Origin: Tetrahymena thermophila SB210
Lineage: Eukaryota > Ciliophora > Oligohymenophorea > Hymenostomatida > Tetrahymenidae
Length of the DNA stretch: 64,000 bases
Direction of reading: 5' to 3'
NCBI RefSeq assembly: GCF_000189635.1
Contig: NW_002476321.1
Coordinates: 126,547 to 190,546, forward strand
Part shown: one piece after another, positions 49,735 through 61,300 of the stretch
Layout: each line of letters opens with the position of its first letter
Numbering within the stretch: position 1 is the stretch's first letter
Translations under genes and position numbers: made by a program
The notes under the pieces: generated by a model
The model's database searches: none
What the model saw: the letters and a program-made list of their open reading frames with translations, nothing else
What the model was told of the DNA's origin: nothing

Positions 49735-52700
49735 GTGAATTTTAAAATTAAATTGAAGTATCTAAAATACTTCTTTCAATAGTGTTTTCAAGCATTTTGA
49801 TTGCTTTATTATATTTTATTTGCTTGCTAAATCCTAAGTTCTAATCAAAATTTTGGTTATTAATTTCCTCTTAAAACAAGTATAAACTAGTTTTTTCAAC
49901 ATTATCAAATATTTTTTATCTTTCTATTTATCTTTGTTTTAAGCATTCGCTGTATATATATTACAATGATAATTAAATTAATATTTAAACAATTTAAATA
50001 AAATACTTTTGAACTGTTTTAATTATTAATTTTTTTATTTTATCTTCCATGTTCTTTTCCTTTAGTTATTTTTCTTTTTGCATTATTTATATTACTTTTA
50101 TATCCTTTTTAGCATAAATAGAATATTAGATATAAATTATTTAATAATTTATTTACTTGAACTTTCTTTTAAGATTCTACTGAATCTTTAATATCTTGAT
50201 TCCTGGCTTGAGCAAGGGCTCTTTTATAGTTTATCATATTATTTTAATCAACCTAAAAATAAAAAATAAAATATTTTTATAATTTAAAAACAAAATTTAA
50301 TTACCTCCTTTAGTTTTATTAAGGCATTATGTCTTTCTACGTTTAATATTTTGTTGTATTCTTTTAATCTTTATATTTGTATAAAAATAATGTTTATTTT
50401 TTATCAAATATTAACTATACTTTATTTAATAAAATTTTTAATTTTAAAATAAATTCAAATTCTCAAACAGTTAAAAAAGCTTTAAAACTATACTTAAATC
50501 AGAAAGTAAAATAATATCCTTAAATGTTAGAAATACAAGAATAATTGTAAATAATTAATATTTAGATAATTTAAGGTTATTTAATTCAATTAAAATAAAC
50601 ATATTTTACCCAAATTCCTAAAAATAGCTAGATAGAATAAATAACAATATAATTGCATGAAAAGTTTTAAATTTATATTTAAATAAAGAGTTTTTGACAA
50701 ATAGAAAATGTTTACTTTATTTCTTCATTCAACTTCTTTGTATTATTATTATAGCTCTTCTCTCTTTCTAAGAGCTCAAGCTTTTTTTAAAGTATTTTTG
50801 CTTTTCTTTCTCTTTCTTTCTCTATTTTATTATAATATTTTAATAATATTTTTGAAAGGAGAAAAACAAACTAAACTATTTTACCTAACTAAAATTACTC
50901 TACTTTTTCTAATTTAAATAGTAATTTGTTTATTTAATTTGAATGATCTTGAATTTTTAATCTTTAGGCATAATTCATAGTTTCTTATTCTTTCATATTA
51001 AATTTAACAATTTTATCTTGCTTCATTCTTAATAAAGCTTCTTGTCTTTACTTTGCTAAAATTTCATCTTCTATCAAATTATCTTATATTTTTACTCTTA
51101 AATTATAATCTTCTTCCATTTTAATTCTTTATTTCTCTTAGGTATCTAAAGACTTTTCATAATATTTTTAAGATTACTATTTTATCAGCATTTCTCTCTC
51201 ATTTTTGAGCCTTTAAATTCTTTCATCACTTTTGTATGAATATTTTTTATTTAAATTTTAAATATACCATCAATAATTTTTACATTTCTTCATGTTTCCT
51301 TGTGATTTTTTAAATTTTATTGTATAGACTATATTTATTTGTTACTTCAGCTTAAAAGCACTTCTCTTATTTTTATAATTTTTTATTTTAAATTTCTTAG
51401 CTTTTTGAAAACGCTTCTTCTTTCAGCTATTATATTCGTTGTTCAGCAAGCTAGTCTTTTCTTTTTATATACTCAGCCTGATTTTCTCTCATTTACTCCT
51501 ATTTTATAATTTCTAGGGCTTTTTTCTTTTAAAATTGTTAATTAAAGCAAAAACTTAAAGCATATTATTGTATTAATTTAAATATTAAAGTGCTACTAAA
51601 TTTAATTAAAGCTATTTTAGATTTTATTTAACTAATTTTTTAAATATTAATTTAAATTGAACTTCTTAAAAGTAATAATAATTTTAATTATAAGTTTGCT
51701 TACCTAAATGAGCTGCTTTTGTTTATCAAATTTCTTTAGCTCTTTTTCTAAATCAGAAGAAAAAGTATCATTAACTGATGGTAATGTTTAGAGCATTCTA
51801 ACCATATTGAAGTCTTTGTAGCTTTGCATTAACGAAGAATTAATAATATTTGAGTATCTTACCATACTTGGACTAAGAGATTTTGATTTTTCTCCCATAA
51901 TTGAAATGGTAGCTTAAATTTTACGAAGATTTCTATTAGTTGATTAAACAAACTAGTTATAATCATCTTAAGTAAAAAGCTATTTAGAAGAACCTTATTA
52001 TATAGAAGCACTTCCTATATAAAATGAGGAAGGACTTGATTACTTAGACTAATCAATAAGCTTTTTTCCATCTAAGACTTTAATTATTTCATCTCTTTTT
52101 TTAGAAATCCTAATAACTAGTTCTTTATAAAATAATGAAAAATTAATTGAATGAATTTTAATTTAATTATTCTATTCTGTCTGTCTTGTTTTACTTTAAA
52201 TGAAATAAATAAAATTATTATAAAAAGTAAACTACAATTTATCTAAAAAGAATTTATTTTTTTTGAAAAAATTAAATTATATTTATTTATTTTGAAAAAA
52301 TTAAATTATATTTTTTTATTTATTTCAAGAATAAAATAAAGATCTAATTTATATTGAAATTTATTTTTTATATTTTCAAAATGAAAATAATTTACTTGCA
52401 AGTTTTTTTTTAAGACAACTTTATTTGAGATTTTCGATAGGATCATCTACTTCTTCTTTTAATACTTCGTCTTTTAATTTACTTGATTAACGTTAAACAA
52501 AATTTAACTTTAAATATATGTTTTTAATTCTAGGTTTACTTATAATCTAAAAAATCCTTTTGAATTCCTAACTAAAATATTGATTCCTGCGTTCTAGGAG
52601 ATTTTAAAGCTAATTCAAATCTTCCAACTTCTTGGACATAAAGTAATATTTTTTCTGTGTTAGTATCAACTTTAAAACAGAAATTTTTTTTATTTAAATT

Positions 52701-53572
52701 AATTCCCTGCTCTTTTAAATAAGAAAAAAACCTTTTATCACTAATTATTTGTTTATTAAAATATTTTACACTTGTCTTCCTTTTTGGTTCGCTTGCAGAA
52801 ATAATTTGTCTTATCTTTTTTCTCAAGTGATTGAATAGAAGAATTACTTTGAAATTATTTTTATAGTTCATCTATGCTTTTTTATTCTATATACTAACTA
52901 AAAGAAGGAGAGTTTTGTCCAGTTAGTGTGGGTCCTATTTGTAATAATTTGAATTAACCCATATTATAAAAGTGATAATATATTTACTTTATTTTAACAT
53001 TTATGCCTAGATATTAGGGAATAGCATATAATTCAAATTCTTCTAAGATTAAGGAGATGCTTAAATAATATTTATTTTATTTAGATTTAACTTGATAAAA
53101 ATGAATAAATTTCATACCATTAATTTCACTTTAAGATTATTTTGGAGATTAATTAGTATTTGGAGGGATATTTAAGTTAGCATTATTGTTAGGAGTTTTT
53201 TGTTTTGGTATTGAAGAAACCATTGAATTTTCATCATCTTCAATTTTTTTCTCACTTTTTTAATCGTCTTCATTTGACTATATATCACTTAAGGTTAATT
53301 AGTCCTCTTCCTCTTCTACAGGCTGCAAATCTATCTCTATATTTGGCACTAATTATTTAATTTATAAAAATTAATTTATGAATAGGACATAAAAATAAAT
53401 TAAGAATCTACATTATATTTATGACATATCACTTGAATAAGAAGTATTAGCATAATTTTTTTCTCTAAATCCCTTGTTGGATATGCTTTACAAGCTAGTT
53501 TATTCTTCCCTTTAATAAAAACAAATTATAAGTGAAAAATTAAATCAAATAAAAATACGCAGCATCAGTCAT
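49616..53572 (-). CDS. Long coiled-coil protein, probably cytoskeletal
   Basis: Well-phased exons from the start: 53559-53572, 53412-53509, 53118-53348, 52988-53059, 52772-52934, 52540-52740, 52396-52481, 51704-52122, then from 51535 downwards with further introns to TGA at 49616-49618. The first third is Ser/Gln/Asp/Glu-rich. A small folded-looking block follows at about 52570-52740 (FCFKVDTNTEKILLYVQEVG). The rest is an almost unbroken charged coiled coil: ENQAEYIKRKDQLAEQ, REMLIKQQSQKYYEKSLDTQ, KQRQEALLRMKQDKIVKFNM, ending LLLNQSM. I recognise no named family. Such architecture is common in ciliate basal-body, cortical and axonemal proteins. The model needs a 31-nt intron (52741-52771), shorter than any other here. 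Downstream junctions between 50300 and 51500 are approximate, and total length is about 900-950 aa. Confidence 0.65.
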
Positions 53573-53819
53573 CTCTGTTTTGTTTCTACTATTTTTTGTT
53601 CTACTTTTCAATAATAAAATTATGTCTTTTCTTCTAAAAAAACTGATAAATTTGCTAAATATTAAGTTCAAAACAGATTATCATTCAAAATTGAGTTTTT
53701 TATAAATTATGAATAGGATTTTTTTACTTATTAAATTTTTAAGATAGATTCTAAGTATTTATTAAATTAAGAGTACCCTCTCTATCTACATACCTACCAA
53801 TCCTTTCTGAAAAATAAAA
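53573..53819. promoter_or_regulatory. Compact bidirectional promoter region
   Basis: Only 247 bp separate the start codons of the divergent coiled-coil and ARF-like genes, the shortest divergent spacing in the window. They probably share promoter elements. No specific motif recognised. Confidence 0.5.
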
Positions 53820-54685
53820 ATGGGACAAAAAGAATCTATTCACCATCATGTAAAAACTTTAAAATTTCAGGCAATTACATTTAAAATAAATATGAAAAAA
53901 GATATTGTTGTACGGACAATCTGGCCACGGAAAAACTAATTTTCTCTATGACAATTTTTTAAATGGAAGTAAATCATATTTTTGAATATCTGCAAAACTT
54001 ATTAAAAATTTGTGATTATTAGAGTGGGAAGAAGAATAAAAAAAGGTTGAATCGTCATTAGGATATAATTTCGAATTAATAACTACACTTTAAGATTAAA
54101 ATTATGGTGTATGGGATATATCAGGTCATCCTGAAGTAATTATTTTTTGATAAAATAACATATTCCATTTTAAGGTAAAATTCTATTAATGTAAACTAGT
54201 TTATAGACATGCAGGATCTATTTCTGAAAACGATTCCATTTACGGGGATTATGTATATAATTAGACCTAAATATCATTTAGGAAGCCTTGTTGAAGATAA
54301 ATTAAAAGAAATAGGATAAGCAAGGCAATAAATATTTTACTTAACTAATCATAAAAACTTTACAAATAAATTTATTCTTATTGTATTAAATGTAATTAAA
54401 TATTTTCAAAACGTTCATATTTCAATATAGTTTTTAAAAACTTAATAAAAGATTGAAGAAGAGTAACTGACAGCAAGCGGTGATGGGGATGTATCTGCTG
54501 AAACATTAGAACTATTAATTGATGAGATAAAAGAATTAATTAAATATGATTAAATTTAAGTACAATAAAAAGGTATCATTATTATGGATAGAGGCTTTTC
54601 TTATACTAAATTATGGGAAAAGGTTGGCTCTCTAATATAAGGAGTTAAAGCTATAGAAAAAAAGAAAGATCAATAAAAAGATTGA
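53820..54685 (+). CDS. Divergent ARF-like small GTPase
   Basis: Five exons (53820-53849, 53902-53968, 54023-54135, 54200-54391, 54431-54685) join in phase to 218 aa. It starts MG, with Gly2 available for N-myristoylation as in ARF proteins. The P-loop is GQSGHGKT at 15-22 and the G3 motif is WDISGH at 63-68. A strand LIVLN occupies the usual G4 place, but the NKxD motif that gives guanine specificity is not seen, and an exon junction falls right there. An acidic insert (ASGDGDVSAETLELLIDEIK) lengthens the C-terminal half. ARF-like proteins switch between GDP and GTP states in membrane or cilium traffic. Nucleotide preference and pathway are uncertain. It could be one of the atypical ARL or SR-beta-like GTPases. 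Confidence 0.75.
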
Positions 54686-55317
54686 TTCTATAAAATGCTA
54701 TAAATAAATAATTTATAAATTTTGTTATGTATTTTTTTTACTTAAAATTATTATTAATTATTTTTAAGTAATTTTAAAATTACAAATAAAATTGTTAAGA
54801 TAAATTAAGAAGTAGAAATTTTTTTTTAAATAAGAAATCAAAGTAGTTTTAAAAATTAAATTTCTATCAATTTTTGTAGAATAAATTATTTTAAAATTAA
54901 TTAAATGTGAACAAAATAATATTAATTGAATGAATAAGAGTTGTTACATAAAAAATAAATATTTAGTTTTCTTAAAATTTATAATTTTTAAAAGGCATCA
55001 AAATACTTATTTTTATTTATAATTTTTTACAGTTTCAACCATAATAAACAATAAATAAATAGATTGAATGAAAATTTCAACTAGAAAATATTAATGAATG
55101 GTAAAAATTAATTAGATTTCTCAATAAGCTATTTGTAAAATTAGAACTAAAAAAATCACTTATTATTAGTTTTACTCTAATTTGATATAATGCTATATCT
55201 TTCAAGTAAAAACTTTTAAATCAATAATTCAAACGCTAGAAAGAATTACTATTTTAGCACTCTATTCTATTTTATAATAAATCCAAGCAACAAAAAAGCA
55301 TTTAACTTGTAAATATT
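54686..55317. other. Intergenic spacer
   Basis: About 630 bp of AT-rich sequence between two genes on the same strand. Nothing coding or repetitive seen; it includes the upstream region of the CFAP97-like gene. Confidence 0.55.
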
Positions 55318-57324
55318 ATGTATAGATAAATACCAACTGTTAATAAAATATGCCAAAAGAGGATAATTGGTCAGGATCAAGTTAGGCTCGAAAATCGTCT
55401 TAGAAATATTTAGGCATAGGTTGATACATCATCTCCTTAGACATATGAATATGGGAATTTAGCAAATAAGAAAAAAAATTAAATAATGGAAAGTTAATAT
55501 ATAGAGATCGAAAGGGAAAATAAGATTTTATTGGAAAAGATAACAAAAGTAATGAGCAAGGATCCGTTACAAAGTAAAATTTTGTCAAAAATGTTAACAT
55601 TAATCAATTGATAAACAAACAAAACATATGTATGACCTTAGTTGTTAATTAATATTTTTCTAAATCTAGAAACAGTTCAATAATAGTAATAGATTATACA
55701 TCATAATTAAATGATATAAAATAAAAAGAGCTTAAATGCTGCATAGAGAAAAAGAGAACTAGTCAAAATAACTGTAGAGAATTAAAATTTTTTGAAGAGA
55801 CTGAAAGGAATGAAAAGTACTTATGAATAGAAAAAATAAATTAAATCATGGAGTGAACAATAGGAAATATGTAGCAGAATCAGTGAATTTGGTGCTACAA
55901 ACAGAAAATTAAATTCAAAATCATCTATGTAATCAAGAAGCGTACCTAAGGGAATATAAAATTTAAATGAAAATACTCCTTCATAAAATATTCCAGCATC
56001 TGCTAACTTAACCTATGTAAATTATCTCCTATTTGAATACTATTTTTTTCTTATATTAAATATTGAATTTTTAAAATTTAGAGGTCAAGATAAAATTTTG
56101 AGACAGCTGAAAACCAGCCTTTAAAGAGTAAGCAAGATTATTTATTACAAAAATATTTTATTGAATTTTATTTAATAAATATTAAGAGAGAATTGGAAGT
56201 GGATATTTAGTAAATAACAATAAGCTTCAAAGAAATTTGAGTGGACTATCTAATAGCAATAATATAAATAAGAAAGTTACTCTTTTAAGAAAATCCAAGA
56301 AGATTGGCCTTAATTACTACTTGATAGAAATTATTTTAGAGGATGGGTAAATAGATTTGATTTATGTGCAATAATTAAAACATTTGTTTTTTACATTCTT
56401 TTGAGTCCTTTTTCAATAGCTTTTAGTCTATAAAATTGGCATAACAATATTTATTAAAATAGATCTATGTATATCAAAGATTTTAAATTATTATGTTCAA
56501 AAAATGTACTAATTAATAAATTTAAATACTTTTGAAAAAATGAAAATTAAAAAAATTTATTTAAATTTAAGAGATATTTAAAATAATTTATAAAAAATAG
56601 ATTGTTTAAAATAATTGCAGATGATGCTGAGAATCCAACAAGAAAGGTATTAGAAATGAGTGAAAGTGATGGTACTAAAATATTAAAGAAGTATTTTGGA
56701 AATTCGCTGGATTAAATGCTTGAGAGTATCTGGATAACTGATAAAATATTCATAAGAGGGTTAGAAATGTTTACAACAGAAGAATCTTATCAGTCTAAAA
56801 ATAGCAATAACAAATCTCAATCTCCTTCTCCTCATAAAAATTAATATATAAATAAAACTTAACCTGATGAGAAACATAGATTGGTAGCACCTATTAAAAA
56901 GTCAGCTTCTAATAAATCCTTAAATGCAGAAAATACTAAAATATATAATAAATAATTATCTAATCCTATGTAGATAATTGAATAGCCAGATTAGGAGTCT
57001 GTAGATATGTCAAATAGCAATCTAATTAATTCAAAGCTCTATAGTAATAATAATAGAAAATTAAATTAGAAATCAGTTACTGAAGGGGATTAGTTTGAAT
57101 AAAGCAAAGAACAGTAAAGCTTTAATAAAAATGATCAACAAAACGAAAGCTAAATTCATTAGAATAGTTAGAAAATTGATGAAGATGGATTTAATGAATA
57201 TGGCGACGAAGATTATGATGATAATGAGAGTGAAAATATCAGAAAAATAAAAAATTAAGAAGGAAACAGTAATGAAGAAATATAAGAACTAAATCATTCA
57301 TAGAATATTAATAATGATTTTTGA
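55318..57324 (+). CDS. CFAP97-domain (hemingway-like) protein
   Basis: Exons 55318-55573, 55676-56016 and 56082-56127 are in phase; a fourth lies at about 56187-56346, and the last runs from about 56630 to TGA at 57322-57324. The CFAP97/KIAA1430 domain is clear: VRLENRLRNIQAQVDT, then YIEIERENKILLEKITKVM, then after the intron SLNAAQRKRELVKITVENQ and FLKRLKGMKSTYEQ. This matches the small vertebrate CFAP97D proteins and fly hemingway, which act in cilium and sperm-tail assembly or beating. The remaining C-terminal half is Asn/Ser/Gln-rich and ends in an acidic stretch (DEDGFNEYGDEDYDDNESEN). The junction between the fourth and last exon is unresolved, because two frames are open in exon 4 and neither gives a textbook join. 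Confidence 0.8.
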
Positions 57325-58366
57325 GTTAATAAATAAACAAAAATTAAATATTTCAAATATTTAAAAAGAATAAAATTAGTCCATTCTAGCAATCACACTT
57401 ATTAATTAATTAACTAAATAAATAAATAACAAACAAACTTCAACTATATTTATTCTTAAAAAATACCTACACTTAATTGTTGATATATAATAAATTTATT
57501 TATTTAAATGTAAATCTATTATATGTGGAAGACAAATCTTAATCTTTTTGGAAAGTTAAAAAATTCCTTTAAAAAATAAAGATTTTTTTATCAGTATCAA
57601 ATAAAGAAATTATTTTTTTTATGTTGCTTCATTGTTTTATTTAAGAAATAAATTACTATGCAAATCTATTATATGCAGAAGACTTTTCTTAATCTTTTAG
57701 AAAAATTGAAAATTAATTTTAAAAATAAAGATTTGTTTATAAGTATCAAATAAAGAAATTAATTTTTATATGTTGATTCTTGGTTTTATTTGAGAAATGA
57801 ATTATTTATTTATTTTTTCAAAAAAGGAAATTTAATTGTTTTGTAAAATAAATTCATATTTGTTTTATTAACTCTAAAAAATATTTCATATAAAAATATA
57901 TTTAATTTATTGAAAATGAACAGCTTCTTTTTAACTAGATAAATTGTTTCATAAAAAACAATGATTTGAGAACATGAAATAACTATTGAATATTTATTAT
58001 TTTTATTTGCTTTTCTAAGTTTGAAAAAAGAAATATGAATTGAGAAATATAGCAGTTAAAATATACAAATGAATTTTTAAAAGATTAAATATCCTTAGAA
58101 AAAAGATTTAAATATGAATAAAAATAGCTATTAAATCAATAATTAATTTATCATTTCGCAATTACTAACATAAATTAAATGAATAATACAGTGCAAAATC
58201 TAATTAATTAATAATTCAAACAAAAATTTCTAATTAAAGAATAGCAATCAAAATAACTCATTCAGTATACCAATAAAAAATAATAACAAAATAAATAATA
58301 ATTTGAGTAACAATTATATTAGTAATTAGGTAGAATCCATAAAAATATCATTTCTTTTATTTATAA
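57325..58366. other. Intergenic spacer with duplicated block
   Basis: About 1 kb between two same-strand genes. Roughly 300 bp is a tandem duplication (listed). The remainder is AT-rich with no gene seen. Confidence 0.6.
57508..57805. repeat. Tandem duplication, two copies of about 150 bp
   Basis: Copies at about 57508-57657 and 57658-57805 share CAAATCTATTATATG (copy 1 has TAAATC), TCTTAATCTTTT, AGTATCAAATAAAGAAATTA and GGTTTTATTT/TGTTTTATTT blocks. Noncoding. Confidence 0.8.
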
Positions 58367-61300
58367 ATGGGATAGGAAATATCATCTCCCATCAAATGCG
58401 CAGGGGATGACAACATTAAGCATGAATAATATTTAGAGAAGATAGATCCAAGCGGTGAACAAAAGCTAATGCACATGTATAAATATGCTTCAACTCCCTA
58501 AAATTCCACATAAAAATCTATTTTAACATGTAATTATTAATAATTTAGTTTTAATTCATAGCTTTGATTAATATTTGTTAACCTGAATTATTTGTTAAAA
58601 TTATTTTCTAATTTTTTAATCACAAGCTTTTATTAGATTAAATAAATTTTTTTATATTAAATAAACCACATATAGTTAACCCTGATGAGCAATCAGTTCA
58701 AGAAAAAGTAGATTAAAAAATTTTTTAAGTTCCAATCAGTTTCCGAAAAGAAGAGGATAGCATAGATAAAATTAATGAATCACCAGTTAAAAGCAGTAAA
58801 TAATATTTTACTCATGAAGAGTTAGAAGAGGAGGAAAAGGTAAAGAAAACTTCACCAGTGCAAGCAAATAAATAATACTCTTAGACAGCTAAAAATTCTC
58901 CTATTAGCAAAAGCCCTCTTACTAGTGTTGCTAATAAGTAGTTAAATTAATCACCACTAAGCAAAATGCTTGAAGATTTAGAAGTTAAGAGAAAAAGGCA
59001 TTAAGAAATTTAAAATATGGGATACCCAAAAGGATTTTCTCCTACTAAATTAGAGATGATCTAAGAGCTTATGGCTCCTAAATACTAATAAGAAGATAAT
59101 CAAAGATCAACTGCTCAGAGAAAGAGAACACCTGAATAATCAGATTAATTTGTCAGTAAATTATTATAAAAAGGTGAAGAGATCAAGTTAAAACACCAAG
59201 CTTTGTAAGAATAGCAATTAAACAAAGAGTAAATAAAATATTTTATTATTTATATTTGTTAAAAATTAATTAATTTTATGGTTGTTAAAATTTAGATTTA
59301 GTGAATGCACTTTTTAGCCAACTCTTGAAAAATCTTCAAATTTATATAATAGTGGAATTTTTAATTCTAGGACATTGCAATCATAAGCTAGCAATGCAAA
59401 TTTATAGCGATCAATATAAGATTAGAGTAACTACTAATATACATCTTCTATTCAGTAGCCAGATTTATAATAATAGAACTATTTTTCTTAGCCTCACTAG
59501 CAACAAAATAGACCTTAAATTATTTAAGATCACTTGAAAAGTAGTTTTGGAAACAATTAAATTAATTAATAAGCACAAAAATAATAATAGTAATATTAGT
59601 AGTATGTTGAAAAGTTGTAGCAAACATATTTTTAATAGCCTTAGCCTCATGAATAATAATAGTAAAAAATTGAAAAATAGCTTTAATTTAAAATGCCAGA
59701 AACATAATCTTTCTAATAACCATACCAAAACTAATAATCTGCCAATAATTTAAGTAGAAATGTTCCTTATTCATTGCAAAATTCTCCATAGAACAATAAA
59801 AGCACTGTTGAAAATTCATAGGTATCTAATTATAGAGATAGTACTCCAAAAACAAAAAAAAGTTCTATAAGCAAACTTTCTTAAATATCGAAATAAAAGT
59901 TAACTTCTCCTTAGAGTGTTACTTGGTAGAAAGATATTTCTCCTAGATCTACCCTCAGCAATTAATATTCCTATCGTACACCTAATAGTGTAAAGTCTCC
60001 TTCATCATCACAGTAGATTTAAAAAAACTAGTCTAATTTGAGAAAAATAATTTAAGAAAGCAATAACTCACCAAGAATAAATTAAAAATTATTCCACAAG
60101 AAGGATGAGAATTAAAGTTAGAATGAAGGTAGCAGCTTTATGCAGAATGCAATTAATAAATCCAACAACTTTAATTAAAATTTACCTGCAGCTACTGATA
60201 ATAATAGTCATGCTAAATATGATAACTTTGAACTTAATAATTTTAAAGTCAACTAAGATAAAAACGTTTTAAAATAAGCTAATTAAAATTTTATATCAAA
60301 TCATGTTCCTAATATAAATAACAACCTAACAAGTTATTAAGTGCCAGATAAATTTAATTACTAAGCTAAAAGCAATGCCCAATCAAAAACTCCAATTCAT
60401 ATGAAAAATTAAGACTTTATCAACTATTCAAAATCTTAACAGACTTCACCTAAAAATTATTCATTCCAAGACTAATTACACGATAATCAAAATTAATTGC
60501 CTAAATAAAGTTAGGTGGACTTTACTTATCCAATCAATTTAAGTTCTTATAATAATAACAGCAACAATATAAGCTAGTTTGCTTAGGCCAAAGCTACTCC
60601 TACTTCTAATCTATTATTGGTTCCCACCAATACAAGCTAAAACAATCTATCAAAAAATCCAGCATAACTGAGTAATGATGATTCAAACCATTGGAGATAA
60701 AAAGAGTTGTTTTATCCTTAAATTGATGATTATCAGTATAAACAGACTAAAAATAGTAAAATATTAGAGTAGAGCTATGCAAGCTTGAACCCTAATAATA
60801 ATAGTCTGACAGCAAGATCAAGATCTTGGAAGCAATTTTTAGATGATTAAAATAAATTTTCAGATGTGAAAGAGCTAAATATTTAGCATGTAAAATATTG
60901 GCAATTTACGAATTTAAATTAATACATTTTTATATTTAATTTAGTCAAGGGTGAATATAGAATCAACAACAACAGCAGACTTTGTTTATAAACCTGAAAT
61001 ATCTAAGGTATACTAATTAAAGCAGCTTTATTTTGTTTATTTATTTATGAATAAATAATAACTTAAAAATATAGAAATCAAAACAAATTAATTCAAGTAA
61101 ATTGTCTGGAGATAGTGATGTTTTCAAAAGACTGAATAATTTAGTTACAGAAAGTGTGAAAAAGAAGTATGGCTTAGAGAATGAGAAAACCCCAGAAAAA
61201 TCTAGAGGAAATTCTACAAATAGAATTCATAGATCTCCTGAATAATAAGATTAGTTATATAATAGACTTTACGAAGATGCTTCCGTAAGAAAGGAAAAGA

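Noticed and set aside
52572-52871. Stand-alone 99-aa gene starting MNYKNNF
   Set aside because: The block is better explained as an internal exon of the coiled-coil gene, because upstream and downstream exons join to it in phase; the apparent start arises from a frame change at a short intron.
52954-52962. ATG (MGQF) as start of the coiled-coil gene
   Set aside because: It falls inside an intron predicted by in-phase joining to upstream exons that reach an ATG at 53572.
59465-59728. Leu-rich minus-strand frame
   Set aside because: Antisense shadow of Gln/Asn-rich coding sequence in the 1529-aa gene (TAA/TAG read backwards gives TTA/CTA leucine codons).
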